A stretch of DNA of 64,000 nucleotides from Streptomyces violaceusniger (GTDB taxonomy: Bacteria > Actinomycetota > Actinomycetes > Streptomycetales > Streptomycetaceae). The notes below the pieces were generated by a model. It was not told the DNA's origin. It searched no databases and saw only the letters and a program-made list of their open reading frames with translations. The stretch is from positions 1,364,001-1,428,000 of the forward strand of contig BJHW01000001.1 in NCBI GenBank assembly GCA_005405945.1, written 5' to 3'. A program made the position numbers and the translations under genes. Below are positions 17,925 through 28,794 of the stretch, piece by piece (position 1 is the first letter of the stretch; each line of letters opens with the position of its first letter).

Positions 17925-20205
17925 TCAGTGCTCCTTCATCAGCTCGGCGTACGGGCCTCCGGCGGCGGCGAGGTACTCGTGCCGCCCGCGTTCGACGACC
18001 GTGCCGCGGTTCAGGACGAGGATCTCGTCGCTGTCCCGCACGGTGCTGAGCCGGTGGGCGATCACCACACACGCACAGCCGCGGCGGCGCAGGTTGTCCA
18101 TGACGAGCTGCTCGGTCCTCGCGTCCAGGGCGCTGGTGACCTCGTCCAGCACCAGCACGCTGGGGCGGCGCACCAGGGCGCGGGCGATCTCCAGCCGCTG
18201 CCGCTGGCCGCCGGAGAAGTTGCGGCCGTCCTGCTCCACCCGGCAGTGGATCCCCTCCGGGCGCCGCGCGATCACATCGTCGTAGAGCGCGGCGTCCCGC
18301 AGGGCCTCGACCACCGCCTCGTCCGGGATCGACGGGTCCCACAGCGCCACGTTGTCCCGCACGGTCCCCTCGAACAGGAAGATCTCCTGGTCGACGAAGG
18401 AGACGGAGGCGGCCAGGGCGCCGCGGGGGATGTCCTCCAGCCGCTGTCCGTCGATGCGGATGACCCCTCCCAGGGGGTGTAGAGGCCGGAGACGAGCCGG
18501 GAGACGGTGGACTTGCCGCTGCCGGAGGCGCCGACCAGCGCCACCTGACGGCCGGGGCCGACGGACAGCGAGAAGTCGCGCAGCAGCGGCTCGTCCAGCG
18601 GGTTGTAGCCGAAGGTGATGTTCTCCAGGGTCACCTGCCCGGTCAGCCGGCGGGTGTCCTCGCGCGGCTCGTCGCGGGTGTAGAGGGAGTCCACCGGGAA
18701 GTTCTCCACGTCCTTGAGCCGGGCCACGTCGGCGGAGAAGTCCTGGATGCGCCCGGCCACCGAGTTGAGCCGGGTGATGGGCGCGGTGAAGCGGGTCACC
18801 AGCGCCTGGAAGGCCACCAGCAGACCGATGGAGATGTGGCCCTCGACGGCCCGCAGCCCGCCGATCCAGAGGATGAGGGCGCTGTTGAGCGTGGCGAGGG
18901 TGGGGGCGACCACGGCCAGTACGGAGCTCGGCACGCCGAGGCGCTGCTGCTCCTCCAGGGTGACGGCGTGCTGACCGGCCCAGCGGCGGAAGTAGCCCGC
19001 CTCGCCGCCGGTGGCCTTCACCGTCTCGATGAGCTGGAGACCGGTGTACGAGGTGGTGGTCAGCCGCGCGGTGTCGGCCCGCAGCTTCTGGGTCCTGGTG
19101 GCCCGCAGCCGCACCACCACCCGTATCGCCACCACGTTCAGCAGCGCCAACCCGACGCCGATGACGGTGAGTTGGGGGTCGTAGGTCCACAGCAGCACGG
19201 CGTAGAGCACCACGACGACCCCGTCGACGGCCGCGGCGGCCAGATCGCGGGCGAGCGTCTCGGCGACGGTGTCGTTGGAGCGCAGCCGCTGGACCAGGTC
19301 GGCCGGGCTGCGCTGGGCGAAGAAGGTGACGGGCAGCCGCAACAGATGGCGCAGGAACCGCGCGCTGCTGAGGGTGGAGGAGATGATGCGCCCGCGCAGC
19401 AGGTTCGCCTGCTGCACACCGGTGAGCACGGCGGTGAGGAACACCGCCACGGCCATCGACGCGAACAGCGGCTGAAGCGTCGAGTCCTGGCCGGCGATCA
19501 GGAAGGTGTCGATGAAGGTGCGGCTGAGCGCCGGGACTGCGGCCCCCACCGCCACCAGCAGCAGGCTGGCCAGCAGCGACGCGAGCAGGGTGCCGGTGGT
19601 GCCGCGCATGCGCGGGGGCAGGGCGCCCAGCACCCCCGGGCGGCGCCCGCCCCGGCGGAAGGACTCCTCGGGTTCGAAGACCAGGACCACACCGGTGAAG
19701 CTGGTGTCGAACTCCTCGATGGGGACGAAGCGGCGCCCCTTGTCGGGGTCGTTGATGTGCACGCCGCGCTTGCCGAACCGCCGCCCCATGCCGTCGTAGA
19801 CGACGTAGTGGTTGAACTCCCAGAACAGGATGGCCGGGGCCTGGACCTCCACCAGGGCCTCGGGCTCCATCTGCATGCCCTTGGCGCGCAGACCGTAGCT
19901 CCGGGCGGCCTTGAGCAGATTGCTGGCGCGCGAGCCGTCCCGGGAGACACCGCAGGCGATCCGCAGCTCCTCCAGCGGCACATGGCGCCCGTAGTGTCCG
20001 AGAACCATGGCGAGCGACGCCGCGCCGCACTCCAGGGCCTCCATCTGGAGGACGGTGGGGGTGCGTACGGCACGGCGCCGGGGCTTCCTCGGCCCGGCTC
20101 CGCCACGCGGGCGCGCCGCCGTCCGCGGGCCGGCTGGGGGCGGCGTGCCCCGCTGCTTCCGGCGGGTGCGGGCCGGGGCGGTCCGGCCTCGTTCGTCGCG
20201 GTCAC
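17925..20205 (-). CDS. NHLM-type C39 peptidase / ABC exporter, frameshifted
   Basis: Bifunctional exporter of about 760 aa that cuts double-glycine leaders and exports the peptide. The N-terminal C39 peptidase has its cysteine in MEALECGAASLAM, histidine in NHYVVYDG and aspartate in INDP. Six membrane helices and a C-terminal ATPase follow (Walker A GASGSGKST, signature FSGGQRQRLEIARAL, Walker B VLVLDEVTSALD). One frame break lies at about 18476, in the Walker A to signature part, and a second near 20081, just upstream of the peptidase; each is cured by one more C in a C run. The GTG at 20205 overlaps the HlyD stop by four bases and is my preferred start; an internal ATG at 20044 would leave the active cysteine only six residues from the end. 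Both breaks are probably sequence errors. Confidence 0.82.
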
Positions 20206-21007
20206 GGGAGCAGCCAATCGATGGGGTGCTGGGCGTCCAGGTGGACGGTGCCGTCGGTCAGGGTCATGGAGCCGAGGGCGAACGGCGGGCCCTCGGGGAC
20301 GACCAGCGGTAGCCGGAGCGGGTGCCGCGCTCGCGGTCGAGGCGCACCTGGACGGCGACCGGCGGGCCGTGCTTGGAGAACTCCTCGCCGAGTTGCTCAC
20401 TGCCGAGGTAGGAGCCGATCTGCTGGCTGGACTGGGCGGTCCGGCCCACGGCCCGCACCTCGCCGCGGAGCACACCGTAGGTCTGCGTCGGCGCGGACTG
20501 CACACTGAGGTCGACCGAGGCGCCCACCCTCACCGAGGCCGCCCGGTTCGCGGGGACGTACAGGGTCGCGACCAGAGGGTCGTCGGAGTGGCGGACCCGC
20601 TCCACGGAGGCCACGTTCGCGCCGGTGTTCAGCACGGAGCCGATCGAGGCGGAGAGGGTGGTGAGCCGGCCGGCGGCGATGGTGCGCACGACGGTGGTAC
20701 CACGGGTGGTGCGGACCTTCAGCAGTGGCGCGCCCGCCGGGAGGGTGCTGCCCTCCTGCGCGAGAACGGAGGTCACCTGGCCCGCGATCGGGCTCTGCAG
20801 CACATAGCTGCCCTGCCCGTGGGTGAGGATCCCGGTGGCGTCGAGGGTGTTGGACACGGTGCCCGTGACGGCCCATACGGCGGCCCCGGCCATGACCACC
20901 ACCGTGACCGCCAGCGCCAGCCATCCCTGGGGGCGGGCGTAGCGCACCGGCAGGTCGATGTCCTCTGCCGACTGCGCCTTGGAGAGTGCCTGCTGGCGGA
21001 ACTGCAC
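20202..21007 (-). CDS. NHLM-type HlyD-family secretion adaptor, frameshifted
   Basis: Membrane-anchored periplasmic-type adaptor of about 268 aa. One membrane helix (LALAVTVVVMAGAAVWAVTG) is near residues 35-55, then a lipoyl/barrel-sandwich hybrid region (GQGSYVLQSPIAGQVTSVLA) and a beta-barrel. The frame is lost at about 20298 (four C where five are expected); adding one C gives an end GSMTLTDGTVHLDAQHP and a stop that overlaps the GTG of the exporter gene. I start at the GTG at 21007, after a GAGG ribosome binding site, because it yields the normal short cytoplasmic start; an ATG at 21094 would add residues that look like non-coding sequence. It should bridge the two ABC proteins of the system. 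Confidence 0.78.
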
Positions 21008-21115
21008 GAGAGTCTTTACCTCAACCGCGAAGAAAGTGATCCAAAAGGGCGCCGTGGACCGCCGAGTGCCCCGGACCAGGCAGGCCCGGGGCACAGGGAA
21101 GGCGGTGTGTCAGCC

Positions 21116-21334
21116 TCAGAGGCTGCCGACGACCCCACCGACGATGCCGGTGGTGTTCAGGCCGGTGAGACCGTCAACCGTGCCGGTGGCGGTGCCGACG
21201 GCGCCGGTCACCGGGCCGGTGACGGTGTCGACGGTGCCGAGGACGTCGCCCACCGGGTTGCCGATCCCGCCGGCCACGTTGTCCAGCTCGGCGTCGGAGA
21301 TCTCCTGGGTCGCGACCTTGGGCGCGTTGTTCAT
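21116..21334 (-). CDS. Double-glycine-leader peptide, exported precursor of the NHLM system
   Basis: Peptide of 72 aa, first gene of the export operon. The leader (residues 1-23) ends in the pattern ISDAELDNVAGG with Gly22-Gly23, the site expected for the C39 peptidase encoded two genes downstream. The predicted 49-residue core, starting IGNPVGDVLGTVD, is rich in Gly, Val and Thr, has only three acidic residues, no Cys, Lys, Arg, His or aromatic residue, and repeats short GTV/GPV/GAV motifs. There is no modification enzyme (no LanM, YcaO, radical SAM or nitrile-hydratase-like gene) beside it. A ribosome binding site GGGAG stands eight bases before the ATG. I infer a secreted bacteriocin- or signal-like peptide; the activity is unknown. 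Confidence 0.85.
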   Translation of the reverse strand: MNNAPKVATQEISDAELDNVAGGIGNPVGDVLGTVDTVTGPVTGAVGTATGTVDGLTGLNTTGIVGGVVGSL

Positions 21335-21695
21335 TGTTGCGTCTCCCTTGGGTGACTGTCTCGTTGAGCTTGCACCAGCGCGTGGCAGCCGAGGGGAATC
21401 GGCTCCCGTGGCATGGTCACGGGGCTCCGGGAGGAACCGGGGATCCGTGGATGCCGAGCGCGGATTGGGATGTAATCACGGGGCTCGCCACGCTGCGAAT
21501 CAGCCACGGTCCGGAACCGGGCATTCCGCCACTTTCCGATCACACGACGGGCACAAGCGCGCACCTCATCGTCGCCGTTTCCTCACAGAAAGGTCACCGA
21601 ACTCACCCGGCGTCGCGCCCCTTCTGCGAGGTGACGCGCGTCATGTCGGACCCGACCGGCACGGCTGGGGCCGAGGTGGCACACGGGCCGGGGCG

Positions 21696-21714
21696 TACAC
21701 ATGGCATCTGTGTA
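21696..21714. promoter_or_regulatory. Palindrome in the 21335-21796 gap
   Basis: The 462-bp gap upstream of the peptide gene holds no supported gene. Its clearest signal is the perfect inverted repeat TACACA-N7-TGTGTA at 21696-21714. The gap must contain the promoter of the peptide export operon, which reads to the left; the palindrome is 360 bp from that start, so it could be an upstream regulatory site or a terminator for the gene to its right. Confidence 0.35.
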
Positions 21715-21796
21715 ACAGGTGTGCCGATCACTTGAAGACCGGGCGAACGAAGCGACATGCGGCGCCGGGCGGCACGGGAATGCGACATGTGCGACT

Positions 21797-22825
21797 TCAA
21801 GCCACCCGGCCCTCCTGCGGCACCTCCTCGCCGTCCGGCACCGGTCCGGGCGCCGTGCCGTCGCCGAACGGGCTCCCGCCCAGCTCCTCACGGTGATGCG
21901 GCGTCAGCCACCCGGAGAGATCGGGACCGAGCGGAACGATGCGGCGGGGGTTGATGTTGGTGTGCACCTGGTAGTAGTGGCGCTTGATGTGGTCGAAGTC
22001 GACGGTGTCCCCGAAACCCGGCGTCTGGAAGAGATCACGGACATACCCCCACAGCACCGGGTCCTCGCTGAGCTTGTTGCGGTTGCACTTGAAGTGGCCG
22101 TGATACACGGCGTCGAACCGGACCAGCGTGGTGAACAGCCGGATGTCGGCCTCGGTGATGGTGTCGCCGACCAGATAGCGCCGCGTGGCCAGCCGCTCGG
22201 ACAGCTCGTCGAGGCGGGCGAAGAGCCGCCGGTACGCGTCCTCGTAGGTGTGCTGGTGCTCGGCGAAGCCCGCGCGGTACACGCCGTTGTTCACATCGCG
22301 GTAGATGCCCTCCGCCACGTCGTCGATCTCGTCGCGGTGCTCCTCGGGGTACAGGTCCGGGGCGCCCTCGCGGTGGAGGGCGGTCCACTCGGTGGCGAGG
22401 TCCAGGGTGATCCGGTGGTAGTCGTTGGTGACCAGTTGGCCACTGGGCACGTCCACCACCGCGGGCACGCTCACGCCGCCCGGATATCCCGTCTCGCGGG
22501 CGTCGTACGCCTCGCTGAGGAAGCCGATGCCCAGCACCGGGTCCCGGTCCCCCGGGTCCAGGGTGAAGCGCCAGCTGCGCTCGTCCTGGATGGGGTCGGT
22601 GATGGCCAGCGACAGGGCCGGCTCCAGGCCGAGCAGCCGCCGTGAGACCAGCGCGCGGCTCGCCCAGGGGCAGGCCCGGCTGACCACCAGCCGATAGCGC
22701 CCGGCCTCCACCGGCCAGCCGTCCCGGCCGTCGGCGGTGATCCGGTCGGCGAAGTGCGGCGCGGAGCGGCGGAACTCCTCGCGCTCGCGGGGTGTCTCCT
22801 GATCAGCGGTGTTCAACGGGACCAC
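21797..22825 (-). CDS. Xi-class glutathione/mycothiol transferase (ECM4-like hydroquinone reductase)
   Basis: Thioredoxin-fold transferase of 342 aa. The active cysteine is in SRACPWASRALV near residue 50, and the rest matches S-glutathionyl-hydroquinone reductases (PDLYPEEHRDEIDDVAEGIY, then ADIRLFTTLVRFDAVYHGHFKCN and the IKRHYYQVHTNINP end). Because actinobacteria make mycothiol rather than glutathione, the thiol partner is probably mycothiol. The role would be reduction of thiol-quinone adducts or detoxification. The start GTG at 22825 is preceded by GGAAGG at good distance. It is divergent from the EamA transporter. Confidence 0.9.
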   Translation of the reverse strand: MVPLNTADQETPREREEFRRSAPHFADRITADGRDGWPVEAGRYRLVVSRACPWASRALVSRRLLGLEPALSLAITDPIQDERSWRFTLDPGDRDPVLGIGFLSEAYDARETGYPGGVSVPAVVDVPSGQLVTNDYHRITLDLATEWTALHREGAPDLYPEEHRDEIDDVAEGIYRDVNNGVYRAGFAEHQHTYEDAYRRLFARLDELSERLATRRYLVGDTITEADIRLFTTLVRFDAVYHGHFKCNRNKLSEDPVLWGYVRDLFQTPGFGDTVDFDHIKRHYYQVHTNINPRRIVPLGPDLSGWLTPHHREELGGSPFGDGTAPGPVPDGEEVPQEGRVA

Positions 22826-23038
22826 CTACCACCTTCCGAAGCGGGAACCGTCGTGGACGGTCCGGGTCACGGGTCGGCTGCCGAGGCTCTGGTGCCACGG
22901 GTGACACCTACCCGGTTCCACATCCCGGGAAGGGGTATTCCTCACGGAGCGGACAGGGTGGCGATGCGGAACGGGTGGCGCCGGGGCGGCGCACCAGCGT
23001 TCAAGACCGGGGGCGAGGCCACGGGCCAGGGTCGGGGC

Positions 23039-24017
23039 ATGCCTGAAGACAAGGGTTGGAAGAGCCCGTACCTCCTGCTCACGGTCACCATGCTGCTGTG
23101 GGGCAGCGCCTTCTCCAGCTCCAAGTCGGTGGTGGCCCAGCTGCCGCACACCGTGGCGGCGCTGCTGCGCTTCGGTGGCGGGGCGGTCGCCCTGCTGGCG
23201 GCGGTGGCGGTCTTCGGCAAGCCGGCGGCCGCCCGGCCGCGGCCACCCCGGCTTCCGCGCGTGGCGGCGGGCGGCGGGCGGCGCTCGCGGGCGTCCTGGG
23301 GGTCTTCGCCTACAACGGCTTCTTCTTCTGGGGGCTTTCGCTGGCGCCCTCGCTCGACGCGGGCATCGTCATCCCCGTGCTCAGCCCGGTTCTGACCAGC
23401 GCCTTCCTCCTGGTCACCGGCCGTGAGCGGGCCTCCGGGGGCGGCTGGCGGGGCTCGCCCTCGGGCTCGCCGGGGCGGTGGTGTTCTTCTTCGGCGCGGG
23501 CGGCAGCGCACACGGCGGCGCCACCCGGCTCACGGGCGATCTGCTGTATCTGCTCAGCGCGGTGTGCTGGGCCGCGTACACGCTCATCGGGCCCCGGGTG
23601 CTGGCCGGGATCGACCCGCTGCGCGCCACGACGTACGCGACGTGTGCGGGGGCGGTGCTGCTGGGGGTGCTCGCCGCGCCCGACCTGGGCGAGGTGCGCT
23701 GGGACGGGCTGCCGGCCGGCCTCTGGCTGAACGTGGTGTTCCTCGCCATCGGCCCGGCCGCCGTGGCCAATCTCCTGTACTACCGGGGAGTGGGGGCGGT
23801 GGGCCCCGCGTCCGCGTCCTTGATGATGTTCATGGTCCCGGTGGTCAACACCGTGTGCGCCATGGTCTTCCTGGGCGAGTCCTTCGGCGGTCTGCAGGCC
23901 CTGGGCGCCCTGGTGCTGCTGTCGGGCGCGGTGCTCGCCGTCACTCGGGGACGTGTACCGGCACGTCCCCGAGCGCGAACCGCGCCCACCGCGGGAAAGG
24001 AGCCCTCGGAGCTGTGA
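23039..24017 (+). CDS. EamA/DMT-family membrane transporter, frameshifted twice
   Basis: Drug/metabolite transporter-type protein of about 325 aa with ten expected membrane segments in two EamA halves. The sequence is recovered in three pieces: residues from the ATG at 23039 (TVTMLLWGSAFSSSKSVVA) in one frame, a middle piece (LAGVLGVFAYNGFFFWGLSL) in a second from about 23235, and the C-terminal half (YLLSAVCWAAYTLIGPRVLAG onward) in a third from about 23440. The breaks lie in GC-rich stretches, the second in a run of five G. If real they destroy the protein; since the same kind of break recurs across the window I favour sequence error. Substrate unknown. Confidence 0.72.
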
Positions 24018-24135
24018 GCGCCGTACGGCACCGGCCTGCATCACTCCCCTCGTGGTGATACAGACCGCCCGCCACGCTGGGAGGCCGGGCTCCGTTTCCG
24101 CGCGGTGCGGCAGGAGTGACGCTAAAGCCGATCAT

Positions 24136-24175
24136 GCGGGCGGGCAACGGTGCACGGTGCGCATCGCCCGCCCGC
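24136..24175. terminator. Bidirectional terminator hairpin
   Basis: A perfect 10-bp inverted repeat, GCGGGCGGGC at 24136-24145 and GCCCGCCCGC at 24166-24175, with a 20-base loop, lies between the convergent EamA transporter and PucR-like regulator genes. There is no T run, which is common for terminators in high-GC actinobacteria. Confidence 0.6.
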
Positions 24176-24195
24176 GACATGTGCACGGTGCGCAG

Positions 24196-25869
<1,674 letters not shown>

Positions 25870-26113
25870 AGCCGTACTCCTCCTCACCCCCGTACCGCGT
25901 CATCCCGCGCGGACCGATCGGCGGTCCGCGCATCGACGTACTTTATTGGCCCCGTACACGAGACCTCGCGGCCACTGCCGTACGCATCAAGCCGGTCTCA
26001 CGGGGCGGGCTTGCCGCATCGGGGATGTGTCCGCGCAGGCCAGGGCCCTTCATGGGGCCACGGCGTGGCCTGTTAGGTTGACGTGCTCAGTTTGTACGGG
26101 GAAAGGAGTTCAC

Positions 26114-26587
26114 GTGCGCAAGGCAGTGCACATGGCGGTCACTTCGGTCATTGTCGGCCTTGTCGTCAGCGGCTGCGGAGGCGGCGACGACGGGAAGAAG
26201 GAATCGAAGCCGAGCGGCGGCGCCACCAAGGCCACTCAGTCCGCCCAGCAGTCGCCGAGCTCGGGTCCGTCGGCCCGGGGCACGATCATGGAGCGCTCGG
26301 CGGGCTCCTGGAAGTCCATCGTGGCGGCGAAGTCCGCCGACGACCTGGAGACCCTCACCATCGCGGACGGCAAGGTCACGGCAAAGGGCCCGAAGCTCGA
26401 CTGCACGGGCACGCTCAAGGGCGGCGAGGACGAGCCCTCCCTGACCCTGTCGTGCAAGGGCGGCAGCGATGGAGGGCGGGGCCAGGGCACCGTCGGGATG
26501 AAGGGCGACGACGCCCTGGCAATCAACTGGAAGGGCCCCGAGGGCGGCTTCGGCGGCCCCATCGACAGCTTCCGCAGGGCGGGCTGA
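26114..26587 (+). CDS. Small secreted lipoprotein of unknown function
   Basis: Protein of 157 aa with a basic start, a hydrophobic signal segment (MAVTSVIVGLVV) and a lipobox VVSGC at about residue 22, so it should be anchored to the outer face of the membrane. A Gly/Lys/Ser/Thr-rich linker follows, then a small globular domain with two cysteines (KLDCTG and LSCKGG), perhaps disulfide-bonded. I start at the GTG at 26114 after GAAAGGAG. It is divergent from the PucR-like gene and stands alone. I do not recognise a specific function. Confidence 0.85.
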   Translation: MRKAVHMAVTSVIVGLVVSGCGGGDDGKKESKPSGGATKATQSAQQSPSSGPSARGTIMERSAGSWKSIVAAKSADDLETLTIADGKVTAKGPKLDCTGTLKGGEDEPSLTLSCKGGSDGGRGQGTVGMKGDDALAINWKGPEGGFGGPIDSFRRAG

Positions 26588-26659
26588 CCGCCAGGCTCAG
26601 GACGCATCAGCGTTCAGCCGCTTGACGAAGCACCACGCCGAACGACTCGGGACCGGGCT

Positions 26660-27267
26660 TCAGGCCACCGAGCGGAACAGGCCCTCCAGCACCCTCGCCA
26701 CCTGCTCGGTGGAGAGCGGGTCGTCGACGCCGCCCGCGGCGTAGATGCCCCGGTCCAGCTTGACGCCCCGCGTCATCGCGCCGAGCAGCGCGGCCAGTTC
26801 GGTGCCCCGCAGGGCGGGCCGGTGGCCGGCCCGGTCGAAGAGCCCGTCCAGCATGGTGCCGATGCGGCGGCTGAACCGCTTCTCGTGGTCCACCAGCGCG
26901 ACGGCGGCGTCGCCGTCCCGGAGCGCCATCAGCCGGAATTCGAGGTGGATGAAGACCCAGCGGGTGTCCAGGTGCTCACCGTTGAAGATCTCGGCGAAGG
27001 TCCGGGCGAGCTGGGGGCCAGGTCCCGCCCGGTGTCCATCTCGTCGATCCGCTCCCCGATGTAGTCGGCGGTGCGGTCGCTGTGCCGCCGGAAGACATCG
27101 AGGAAGAGCTTCAGCTTGCTGTCGTAGTTGGAGTAGAAGGCCCCGGTGGTCCTGCCCGCGCACTGGCAGATGTAGCCGATCGACGCCCCGTGGAAGCCGC
27201 GTTCGGCGAACGCTCGCTCCGCCCCGACGATCAGCGCTTCCACGGTCTTTGACCGCTGCGGCGGCAT
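26660..27267 (-). CDS. TetR-family repressor, frameshifted
   Basis: TetR-type regulator of about 202 aa, divergent from the P450 gene. The helix-turn-helix is at residues about 10-55 (AERAFAERGFHGASIGYI then GRTTGAFYSNYDSKLKLF). After GRDLAP (about 27016) the frame shifts at a run of five C; one extra C gives APQLARTFAEIFNGEHLDT and continues to a normal C-terminal ligand domain. I start at the ATG at 27267, eight bases after GAGAGGGG. It probably represses itself and the P450 through the palindrome at 27343-27370. The break looks like a sequence error. Confidence 0.8.
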
Positions 27268-27342
27268 CGGTGTGCCCCTCTCCACCAACTGTTCGGAAAC
27301 CTGGCCAGATCCGTACGGTAGCCGATCCGTCCCCCTGTTCAG

Positions 27343-27373
27343 TAGGGAACCCTATCGGTAGCGTTCCCTATCG
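27343..27373. promoter_or_regulatory. Candidate TetR operator between the repressor and the P450
   Basis: A perfect inverted repeat TAGGGAAC (27343-27350) and GTTCCCTA (27363-27370) with a 12-bp spacer lies in the middle of the 173-bp divergent region. The same stretch contains a direct repeat CCCTATCG (27350-27357 and 27366-27373). Symmetry, length and position are those of a TetR binding site. Binding is inferred. Confidence 0.65.
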
Positions 27374-27440
27374 AAGCTGCGACCGACGGCTCCGGGACGT
27401 ACGCCCCGGGACGGTTCGAGGATCACGAAGGAGAGCCATC

Positions 27441-28663
27441 GTGAACGCTCCGATGCCCGCCGCCCATGACGACCTGCGAGATCTCCAAGACCTCCCTTCG
27501 TATCCGAAAGAGCGGGACGACTACATCAACCCGGCACGCGCCCTGCTCACCGGGCCGCCGATCAGCCCGCTGCGGTTCGCAGGCGGCAGCGTCGGCTGGC
27601 TGGTGACCGGGTATCACGAGGCGCGGGAGGTGCTGCGGGATCCCCGGTTCAGCGCCGAGCGCTGGCGTGGCGACGACGCGATGCGGCCGGTCCCCGAGTC
27701 GGTCCGCAGGGACCGGAGCAGCGGGGCGGGGTCGTTCCTGGCCATGGACGCGCCGGAGCACGGCCACTACCGGGGGCAGCTCACGCGGTACTTCACGGTG
27801 CGTCGGATGCGGGAGCTGGAGGCCCGCATCGAGGACATCGTGGCCGACCAGCTGGACGCGCTGGAGGCGGCGGGCAAACCGGCCGATCTGGTGCGGCACT
27901 TCGCCCTGCCCATCCCCTCGCTGGTGATCTGCGAGATGCTCGGCGTGCCGTACGAGGAGCGGGAGCTCTTCCAGTCCGTCGCCGCGCGGCTGCTCCGCCA
28001 GGACCGCACCGATGAGGAGTTCGTCGCCGGGAAGACCGAGCTCGACACCTTCCTGCGCACCCTGGTCGAGGCCAAGCGCAAGGACCCGCGCGACGATCTG
28101 ATCTCCCTGCTGACCGCCGTCGACGAGCTCAACGACGAGGAGATCGGCGGCATCGCGGGGCTGCTGCTGATCGCCGGCCACGAGACCACCACCAACATGC
28201 TCAGCCTCGGCACCTTCGCCCTGCTGCGGGACCCCGGGCAGCTGGAGCGGCTGCGGGCCGACGAGTCGCTCCTCCCCCAGGCCGTCGAGGAGCTGCTGCG
28301 CTACCTGAGCATCGTCAACGCCTTCCCGGTCCGTATCGCGCTGGAGGACGTCGTCGTCGGCGGTGTCACCATCACGGCGGGCCAGTCCGTGGCCGTCTCG
28401 GTCCCGGCGGCGAACCGGGACCCGGCGCTGGTGGACGACCCCGACACGCTCGACGTCGGACGGCCCCGCAGCAGCCACCTCGCCTTCGGCTACGGCATCC
28501 ATCAGTGTCTGGGGCAGCATCTGGCCAGGATCGAGCTGGTGGCGGGCTACCGCGGACTGCTCCGGCGGTTCCCGGGGCTGCGGCTCGCCGTGCCCCGGAG
28601 GAGGTCCGGATGCGCAGCGACATGGTCATCTACGGAGCCCACGAACTGCCCGTCACCTGGTGA
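27441..28663 (+). CDS. Cytochrome P450, frameshifted at the last residues
   Basis: Heme monooxygenase of about 407 aa of the soluble actinobacterial type. The I-helix motif is AGHETTTNM, the ExxR helix is in AVEELLRYL, and the heme cysteine is in FGYGIHQCLGQHLAR. Only the C-terminal 30 residues are affected by a break at about 28600: with one more C the end reads PPEEVRMRSDMVIYGAHE and stops at 28661-28663. The GTG start at 27441 follows GAAGGAGAG. No ferredoxin gene is adjacent, so electrons must come from a partner elsewhere. Substrate unknown; control by the divergent TetR protein is likely. Confidence 0.9.
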
Positions 28664-28667
28664 CGGC

Positions 28668-28689
28668 GCCGGGCCGGACCGGGCCCGGC
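28668..28689 (+). terminator. Hairpin after the P450 gene
   Basis: GCCGGGCC (28668-28675) and GGCCCGGC (28682-28689) form a perfect 8-bp stem with a six-base loop directly after the restored P450 stop codon. Confidence 0.5.
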
Positions 28690-28794
28690 CTCCGCACGGC
28701 CGAAATCGTCACATGGGCTCCACACACGCGGAGTTCATGTGATGATTCGGTGACCCCGGCCCGTCCGGTCCGGGGGTGTGGAGGGGAAATACAC

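Noticed and set aside
15051..21007. Export operon as a cluster of pseudogenes
   Set aside because: All four breaks are single-base losses in C runs with perfect conserved sequence on each side, the same defect seen in unrelated genes of the window.
21116..21334. Precursor peptide as a lanthipeptide
   Set aside because: The core has no cysteine and almost no serine, and there is no lanthionine synthetase gene nearby.
18836..21355. Open frame of 839 codons on the plus strand opposite the export operon
   Set aside because: High GC leaves antisense frames open; the minus strand holds well-defined ABC and HlyD domains, and this frame has none.
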